Source of the DNA: CAYONP01 sp964405335
Lineage (GTDB): Bacteria; Armatimonadota; UBA10988
Length of the DNA: 64,000 nt
Reading direction: 5' to 3'
NCBI GenBank assembly: GCA_964405335.1
Contig: CAYONP010000011.1
Span: 17,707 to 81,706, forward strand
Part shown: one piece after another, positions 59,654 through 64,000 of the stretch
Position numbering within the stretch: position 1 is the stretch's first letter
How the letters are laid out: every line of letters starts with the position of its first letter
Made by a program: the position numbers and the translations under genes
The notes under the pieces: generated by a model
The model's database searches: none
What the model was told of the DNA's origin: nothing
The model's input: only the letters and a program-made list of their open reading frames with translations

Positions 59654-60379
59654 ATGCCCGGCATCTACGACGATCCGACCGCCTACGACCTCGCCTTCGC
59701 CTTCCGCGACTTCTCGCGCGAGTGCGACTTCCTGCTCGACCGCGCCGCGCGCAGCCTCGGCCGCCCGGCGACTTCGGCCGCCGAACTCGGCGCCGGCCCG
59801 GCGCGACACAGCCGCGAGCTGGCGGCGCGGGGGCTGCGGGCCGTGGCGGTCGATGCCAACCCGGGTGCCGGCGCCTACCTGGCCGCCCACGCGCCCGAGC
59901 TCGAGTTCGTCCTGGCCGATATGCGACAGGCGCGCGTCGACCCGCCGGTCGACATCGTCCACTGCCCGCTCGGCACCTTTGCCTACCTGCTCGACGACGA
60001 GGCGATGCTGGCGGCGCTCGGTGCGGCGGCCGGCTCGCTCGTGCCCCGCGGGCTGCTCTGCCTCGAGCTGCTGCCCATCGACGGCCACCGTGGCAGTGAG
60101 ACGCGCTGGCGAGCCGGCGAGGTCGAGGTCATCGCCGGCCCGAGCCGGTGGCTCTCGAACGACGTCTACGAGTGGGAGCTGCGCCTCGTCCGCCGCCACT
60201 CCTGCACGGTGAGCGAGCAGTCTGAGCTGCAGCGGCAGCGCTACTTGACGGTCCCGCGGCTCCAGGCGCTGCTGCGTCGCAGCGAGCGCTTCGGCGAGGT
60301 CCAGGCCTATGCCGAGTGGGACAGCCGGCTACGCTGGCGCGACGAACTGAGCTACGTGGTCTGCGCCACGCGGCGTTAA
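59654..60379 (+). CDS. class I SAM-dependent methyltransferase
   Basis: 241-residue methyltransferase. After YDDPTAYDLAFAFRDFSREC, motif I is AAELGAGPARHSRELAARG, motif II AVAVDANPGAGAYLAAH, and the DMRQ motif with DIVHCPLGTFAYLLDD follows, the core of the small-molecule methyltransferase subgroup. The start is uncertain: ATG at 59588 or GTG at 59609 would extend it by 22 or 15 residues, and none has a strong ribosome-binding site. It is convergent with rplL, with a bidirectional terminator between them. Confidence 0.78.
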   Translation: MPGIYDDPTAYDLAFAFRDFSRECDFLLDRAARSLGRPATSAAELGAGPARHSRELAARGLRAVAVDANPGAGAYLAAHAPELEFVLADMRQARVDPPVDIVHCPLGTFAYLLDDEAMLAALGAAAGSLVPRGLLCLELLPIDGHRGSETRWRAGEVEVIAGPSRWLSNDVYEWELRLVRRHSCTVSEQSELQRQRYLTVPRLQALLRRSERFGEVQAYAEWDSRLRWRDELSYVVCATRR

Positions 60380-60385
60380 CGGCGC

Positions 60386-60408
60386 GAGGGCGGCCACGGG
60401 CCGCCCTC
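60386..60408. terminator. bidirectional hairpin between the methyltransferase gene and rplL
   Basis: Perfect 10-bp stem GAGGGCGGCC / GGCCGCCCTC with a 3-nt ACG loop, in the convergent gap. No long T-run on either side. Confidence 0.65.
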
Positions 60409-60433
60409 GGCGCTGCATCGGACCGTGAGCCGC

Positions 60434-60838
60434 TCAGGCCGGCTTGACCTCGGCGGTGGCGCCGGCCTCGACCAGCTTCGCCTTCCCGGCCTCGGCGGCG
60501 TCCTTCTCGGCCGCCTCGAGGACGGTGAACGGAGCGCCCTCGACCGCATCCTTGGCCTCTTTCAGGCCCAGGCTGGTCAGCTCGCGGACGGCCTTGATGA
60601 CGTTGATCTTCTGCTCGCCAACGGTGGTCAGGATCAGGTTGAACTCCGTCGGCTCTTCCTCTTCGACGGCCGCCGGCCCGGCCGGTCCGGCGCCGGCGCC
60701 CGGCATGGCCATCATCATCCCGCCGCCGGCGGGCATCTCGGCCAGGTTGGGAAAGGCCTCCTTCAAGGCGCCGACCAGCTCGTCCAGCTCGCCCAGGGTC
60801 AGACCCTTGATGCCCTCGAGAATCTCACTCACGCTCAT
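60434..60838 (-). CDS. rplL: 50S ribosomal protein L7/L12
   Basis: 134-residue bL12, present in multiple dimers on the ribosome stalk, recruiting translation factors. The N-terminal dimerisation part is MSVSEILEGIKGLTLGELDE, followed by the Ala/Gly/Met-rich hinge and the C-terminal domain FNLILTTVGEQKINVIKAVR with LGLKEAKDAVEGAP. The hinge includes a MMMAM stretch. It follows rplJ after 30 nt and is the last gene of the ribosomal cluster in the window. Confidence 0.96.
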   Translation of the reverse strand: MSVSEILEGIKGLTLGELDELVGALKEAFPNLAEMPAGGGMMMAMPGAGAGPAGPAAVEEEEPTEFNLILTTVGEQKINVIKAVRELTSLGLKEAKDAVEGAPFTVLEAAEKDAAEAGKAKLVEAGATAEVKPA

Positions 60839-60868
60839 GCTACTCTCCCGTGATCGAATGCCCTGAGG

Positions 60869-61453
60869 CTACGCGGCCTCGGACTGCTTGAGGACCTGCA
60901 GTTGCTGCAGGGCGCGGGTCGCTCCGGCGGCGGTGGTCATCACCCGCTGCGGACCGGCCGAGGCGATCTGCACCACGCGGCGCAGGCCGTTGGCCGGGTT
61001 GAGCAGCCAGACCAACTCACCCAGCGCGTCGTCTTTCGAGCGCATGCCGGCGATCTGCTGGACGCCGGCCTCGCCCGCGACGGGCAGACGGCCGTAGAAG
61101 CCGCCCTTCAGCCCCAGCGCGGGGAACTCGGTGACCATCTCCCGCAGCAGCTTGGCCGGTGCGTTGGGTTGGTCAAACCCGAACGCCAGCGCGGTCATGC
61201 CGGTGAGCAGGTACGACAGGTCCGTACCATCGGCGCCGATCAGGTCGCGCCCGCAGTTGCGCAGAGCCAGCTCGATGAGCTTGTTCTTGGCCACCAGGAA
61301 CGGACTGCCGGCGTCGCGCAGGCGCGACCGGATCGTCTGCATCTGCTTCACGCTCAGGCCGCCGTGGTCGACCAGCACAGCCGACTCGCAACGGCCGAAG
61401 AGGTCGGTCAGTTGAGCGACCACCTCTTCCTTTTTCGCTCTCGAGATGGGCAT
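60869..61453 (-). CDS. rplJ: 50S ribosomal protein L10
   Basis: 194-residue uL10, the stalk base that carries L12 dimers. VAQLTDLFGRCESAVLVDH and LSVKQMQTIRSRLRDAG are typical. The C-terminal extension (RALQQLQVLKQSEAA) binds L12. Translation is expected to be autoregulated through the leader upstream, where L10-L12 binds. Confidence 0.95.
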   Translation of the reverse strand: MPISRAKKEEVVAQLTDLFGRCESAVLVDHGGLSVKQMQTIRSRLRDAGSPFLVAKNKLIELALRNCGRDLIGADGTDLSYLLTGMTALAFGFDQPNAPAKLLREMVTEFPALGLKGGFYGRLPVAGEAGVQQIAGMRSKDDALGELVWLLNPANGLRRVVQIASAGPQRVMTTAAGATRALQQLQVLKQSEAA

Positions 61454-61529
61454 ACAGCCCTCCTTCTCGCCCGCAACAAAAACGCTGTCGACAAGCTGCC
61501 GACAGCGCTCGTTGCCGCCGTGAAGGCGG

Positions 61530-61600
61530 GCGATGCTGACCTCGGCAGGCGCGCCGTAGCGCTTATCCGCTGGACCTGCTGTCTTAAGGCAGCCGATGAC
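61530..61600 (-). promoter_or_regulatory. L10 leader (ribosomal protein autoregulatory RNA)
   Basis: In the 175-nt gap between rplA and rplJ the minus strand contains GACAGCAGGT, an AAGC-type bulge and CCTGCCGAGG in the order and spacing of the L10_leader family, where the L10-(L12)4 complex binds the mRNA and represses translation. It is the reason for the long gap in an otherwise tight operon. Confidence 0.7.
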
Positions 61601-61628
61601 AGGTTGAGCTAACGGGCGAACCTTGCTC

Positions 61629-62336
61629 CTACGCCCCGTGGGCCACGGCCGCCGCGTCGTGCGGATCGACCTTGAACCCCGGGCCCATGCTGCTCGACAC
61701 CGAAATCTTGCGCAGGTACTGACCCTTCGCCGCCTCGGGCTTGGCCGACAGAATCGCCGACAACAACGCGGCGAAGTTGTCGCGCAACTGGTCGAGCTCG
61801 AACGACGTCTTGCCCAGCGGGCAGTGCACCACGCCGCCGCGGCTGTCGGCGCGGAACTGCACCTGGCCGGCCTTCAGCTTGGTCACAATCTCGCCGATGT
61901 CGGGGCCGACCGTGCCGGCCTTGGCATTCGGCATCCGCGGTCCGAGCTTGCGGCCCAGCCGGCCGACCAGCCGCATCATCGACGGTGTGGCGCAGAGCAC
62001 GTCGAAGCCCATCCAACCGCCGTCGATCTCGGCCACCAGCTCCTCGCCGCCGACCTTGTCGGCGCCCGCGGCGCGCGCCGCGTCGGCGTCGGTGCCGTCG
62101 GCAATCACCGCCACGTTGACGCTGCGGCCCGTGCCATGCGGCAGGACCACCGTCCCGCGCACGTTCTGGTCGCTCTGGCGCGGGTCGATGCCCAGCTTGA
62201 TGGCGATGTCGACGGTCTCGTCGAACTTCGCCGTGGCCGTCTCCTTGACCCGCGTCAGCGCCGTGGCGACGTCGTGCACCTCACGCTTGTCGACCTCCGC
62301 CGCCACCTCGGTAAAGCGTCGCGAATGCTTGCCCAT
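61629..62336 (-). CDS. rplA: 50S ribosomal protein L1
   Basis: 235-residue uL1, at the E site, helping tRNA exit. MGKHSRRFTEVAAEVDKREV and DQNVRGTVVLPHGTGRSVNV are typical, as are the signature region FDVLCATPSMMRLVGRLG and GPRMPNAKAGTVGPD. It follows rplK after 1 nt. Downstream, the L10 leader separates it from rplJ. Confidence 0.97.
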   Translation of the reverse strand: MGKHSRRFTEVAAEVDKREVHDVATALTRVKETATAKFDETVDIAIKLGIDPRQSDQNVRGTVVLPHGTGRSVNVAVIADGTDADAARAAGADKVGGEELVAEIDGGWMGFDVLCATPSMMRLVGRLGRKLGPRMPNAKAGTVGPDIGEIVTKLKAGQVQFRADSRGGVVHCPLGKTSFELDQLRDNFAALLSAILSAKPEAAKGQYLRKISVSSSMGPGFKVDPHDAAAVAHGA

Positions 62337-62337
62337 G

Positions 62338-62784
62338 TCAGTCTCTCAGCACACTGGCCGGCACATCGACGCCCATCTGCCGGCAGGTGCCGGCGATGAT
62401 CCGCATCGCCATGTCGACGTCGTCGGTGTTCAGGTCGACCAGCTTGATCCGCGCGATCTTGCGCAACTGCTCTTCGTTCAGCGCGCCAACCTTGGTCAGC
62501 GGCATGTCGGCCGAGCCGGCGGGAATGCCCAGCTCCTGCTTGATCAGCACCGCCGCCGGCGGGGTCTTCAGCTCGAAGGTGAAGCTGCGGTCGGCAAAGA
62601 TGCGGACCTTCGCCGGGACAATCGTGCCGGCCGGATAGTCCTTCACCGCCTGCTCGTTGTACTGCTTGATGAACAACGGCAGGTTGATCCCATGCGCGCC
62701 CAGCGCCGGTCCCACCGGCGGCCCGGGCGCCGCCTGTCCGGCGGGGATCTGCACCGTCACCTCAGCGACGACTTTCTTGGCCAC
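62338..62784 (-). CDS. rplK: 50S ribosomal protein L11
   Basis: 148-residue uL11 of the GTPase-associated centre. The N-terminal VTVQIPAGQAAPGPPVGPAL and the C-terminal rRNA-binding domain, with LTKVGALNEEQLRKIARIK, VDLNTDDVDMAMRIIAGTCR and MGVDV, are standard. It is 6 nt after nusG. Confidence 0.97.
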   Translation of the reverse strand: MAKKVVAEVTVQIPAGQAAPGPPVGPALGAHGINLPLFIKQYNEQAVKDYPAGTIVPAKVRIFADRSFTFELKTPPAAVLIKQELGIPAGSADMPLTKVGALNEEQLRKIARIKLVDLNTDDVDMAMRIIAGTCRQMGVDVPASVLRD

Positions 62785-62790
62785 GACCGC

Positions 62791-63318
62791 TTACTCCTCG
62801 CGCTCTACCTCGGTGAACCGCAGCTCGACCGGCGTGTCGCGCCCAAAGATGTTGATCATCACCCGGACGGTCTCTTTGTTCAGGTTGACTTCCTGAATCC
62901 GCCCACTGAACTCGGCGAACGGGCCGGAGATGATCCGCACCAATTCGCCCTCGCTCCAGGCCGCCGTCTTGACCTCTTCGGGCTTGGCCCGGATGTTGAG
63001 CAGGTTGCGCACTTCCTCGGCGCTGAGCGGCGCCGGTTCGCCGCCGGCGCCCATGAACCCGGTTACCCCGTGGGCCGACTGCACCAGGTGCCGCGACTCG
63101 GGCGTCAGGTCCATGCAGACGAAGATGTAGCCGGGAAAGAGCTTGCGCTTGACCACCTTCTTGCGCCCGCCGGCGGAGGAGACCTCTTCCTCAACCGGGA
63201 CGAAGATGTCGGAGAAGTAGTCGCGCATCCCGTGCGCATCGGAGACGCGCTCGATGATGGTCTTGACCTTGTTTTCCTGGCCCGTCAGCGTATGGAGCGC
63301 ATACCACTGGTGTGCCAT
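62791..63318 (-). CDS. nusG: transcription termination/antitermination factor NusG
   Basis: 175-residue NusG, binding RNA polymerase and coupling it to the ribosome or Rho. The NGN domain begins QWYALHTLTGQENKVKTIIE and includes KRKLFPGYIFVCMDLTPESR and TGFMGAGG, followed by a KOW domain: EGELVRIISGPFAEFSGRIQ. The canonical position between secE and rplK. Confidence 0.97.
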   Translation of the reverse strand: MAHQWYALHTLTGQENKVKTIIERVSDAHGMRDYFSDIFVPVEEEVSSAGGRKKVVKRKLFPGYIFVCMDLTPESRHLVQSAHGVTGFMGAGGEPAPLSAEEVRNLLNIRAKPEEVKTAAWSEGELVRIISGPFAEFSGRIQEVNLNKETVRVMINIFGRDTPVELRFTEVEREE

Positions 63319-63336
63319 CGGCCTCTCCCGGTTGCG

Positions 63337-63558
63337 CTAGCCATACATCCCGATCGCGCGCAGCACGGTGGTGAACAGGAAGTCGAGGAGCGCCACGTAG
63401 AGGCCGACGGCGATCACCGTGGTGAAGACCACCCCGGTCATCTGCGTCAGCTCGTGCGCCGACGGCCACTTGACCTTGCGCAGCTCGACCCGTACCTCGC
63501 TGAGGAACTGGCCGAGTTTCGGCATCCGCGGCGCCCTCGGTTGTGCTGCCTTGCTCAT
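63337..63558 (-). CDS. secE: preprotein translocase subunit SecE
   Basis: 73-residue SecE, the essential clamp of the SecYEG channel. The conserved VELRKVKWPSAHELTQMT amphipathic helix precedes a single transmembrane helix (VVFTTVIAVGLYVALLDFLF). Size and position before nusG are as expected. Confidence 0.95.
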   Translation of the reverse strand: MSKAAQPRAPRMPKLGQFLSEVRVELRKVKWPSAHELTQMTGVVFTTVIAVGLYVALLDFLFTTVLRAIGMYG

Positions 63559-63583
63559 CGCTCTCTTCTGAGTAGGCGGTCGA

Positions 63584-63656
63584 CAGGCCCAGCCGGACTC
63601 GAACCGACAACCCCCGGTTTTGGAGACCGGTGCTCTACCAATTGAGCTATAGGCCT
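63584..63656 (-). tRNA. trnW: tRNA-Trp (CCA anticodon)
   Basis: 73-nt cloverleaf on the minus strand: acceptor AGGCCTA pairs with TGGGCCT (one G-U), D-arm TAGCTCAATTGGTAGAGCA, anticodon loop CTCCAAA with anticodon CCA, T-loop in GGTTCGAGTCC and discriminator G. The 3' CCA is not encoded. Its place between rpmG and secE is the usual one for this operon. Confidence 0.96.
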
Positions 63657-63664
63657 ATGAGACG

Positions 63665-63853
63665 CTACCGCGTCTCCCGGAAGATCGTGTGCTTCCGGTC
63701 ATAGCGACAGTACTTCTTCAGTTCCAAACGCCCCGACGTGTTGCGGCGGTTCTTGGTCGTCGTGTAGCGCGCCACACCCGGCCGGCCGCTCTGCCGGCAC
63801 TCGGTGCACTCCAGGGTCACGATGATCCGCACATCCTTCGACTTGGAGCCCAT
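63665..63853 (-). CDS. rpmG: 50S ribosomal protein L33
   Basis: 62-residue bL33. DVRIIVTLECTECRQSG and RYTTTKNRRNTSGRLELKKY are typical, with two N-terminal Cys but only one clear C-terminal Cys (KKYCRYDRKH), so zinc binding is uncertain. Located between tuf and tRNA-Trp. Confidence 0.95.
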   Translation of the reverse strand: MGSKSKDVRIIVTLECTECRQSGRPGVARYTTTKNRRNTSGRLELKKYCRYDRKHTIFRETR

Positions 63854-63875
63854 GACCCACTCTCCTCCACGGCGC

Positions 63876-64000
63876 CTACTCGAGCACCTTCGCCACCACC
63901 CCCGAGGCGACCGTGTGACCGCCCTCGCGGATAGCGAACCGCAACCCCTCTTCCATCGCGATCGGCGCGTGCAACTCGCCGGTGATGGCGATGTTGTCGC
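63876..64000 (-). CDS. tuf: elongation factor Tu, C-terminal end (5' part outside window)
   Basis: The last 40 codons of EF-Tu domain 3: MEEGLRFAIREGGHTVASGV then VAKVLE and stop, the canonical C-terminus. The rest lies beyond the right edge. It heads the tuf-rpmG-trnW-secE-nusG cluster. Confidence 0.95.
   Translation of the reverse strand, partial: DNIAITGELHAPIAMEEGLRFAIREGGHTVASGVVAKVLE

Overview
The window is GC-rich bacterial chromosome, about 70% G+C by eye, with densely packed genes, many ATGA/GTGA start-stop overlaps and frequent GTG starts. A single-domain pseudopilin whose N-terminus continues into FPVFSRAREKARQTSCLSNL is typical of Armatimonadota and similar environmental phyla. 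PEP-CTERM proteins, a UroD-like methyltransferase, DUF3604, and GH62/GH127/GH99-like enzymes suit a free-living, polysaccharide-degrading, envelope-complex bacterium. The phylum is an inference; nothing here is a phylogenetic marker that can be placed by eye.

Layout. 1-11.2 kb (minus strand): gamma-glutamyltransferase (cut by the window edge), a BNR-repeat lipoprotein, a pseudopilin, surE-serA-class V aminotransferase (serine synthesis), a secreted HExxH metallopeptidase, and accD-accA. 11.2-20.3 kb: pheA (plus); then on the minus strand a degenerate M48-like membrane protein, DUF502, two CorC/HlyC proteins, and a rhaI-ydcF-MOT1 operon. 20.5-24.0 kb: four tandem PEP-CTERM paralogs with a start-to-start period near 928 bp, each followed by a hairpin. 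24-31.7 kb: Flp pilin, MalK-type ATPase, tatC, the convergent rpsF-ssb pair, a PHP phosphoesterase, an ECF sigma/anti-sigma pair, and a rhodanese membrane protein.

31.8-35.5 kb: a UroD-like gene, then two DUF6883-DUF4926 modules (plus a third DUF4926) and pyrB. The modules are bounded by near-identical copies of the UroD 3' end and of the pyrB promoter, so this locus is a tandem segmental duplication. 35.5-41.9 kb: a complete fatty-acid initiation operon (yceD-rpmF-plsX-fabH-fabD-fabG-acpP-acpP-fabF) from one sigma-70-type promoter. 42-60.4 kb: a CHRD/PEP-CTERM protein, an SGNH hydrolase, mutS2, GH62, a DUF3604 protein, class I aldolase, a PD-(D/E)XK plus TOPRIM-like protein, a GH127/GH99-like pair, an HD hydrolase, an oxidoreductase and a methyltransferase. 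60.4-64 kb: the conserved tuf-rpmG-tRNA-Trp-secE-nusG-rplK-rplA-(L10 leader)-rplJ-rplL cluster.

The most unusual items are the duplicated DUF6883/DUF4926 locus, the two-nuclease-domain protein at 52-53 kb, the PEP-CTERM array with a consensus sigma-54 promoter before its last member, REP-like elements carrying GTAG feet, and a leader in which an inverted repeat covers the ribosome-binding site and start codon of the rhodanese gene.
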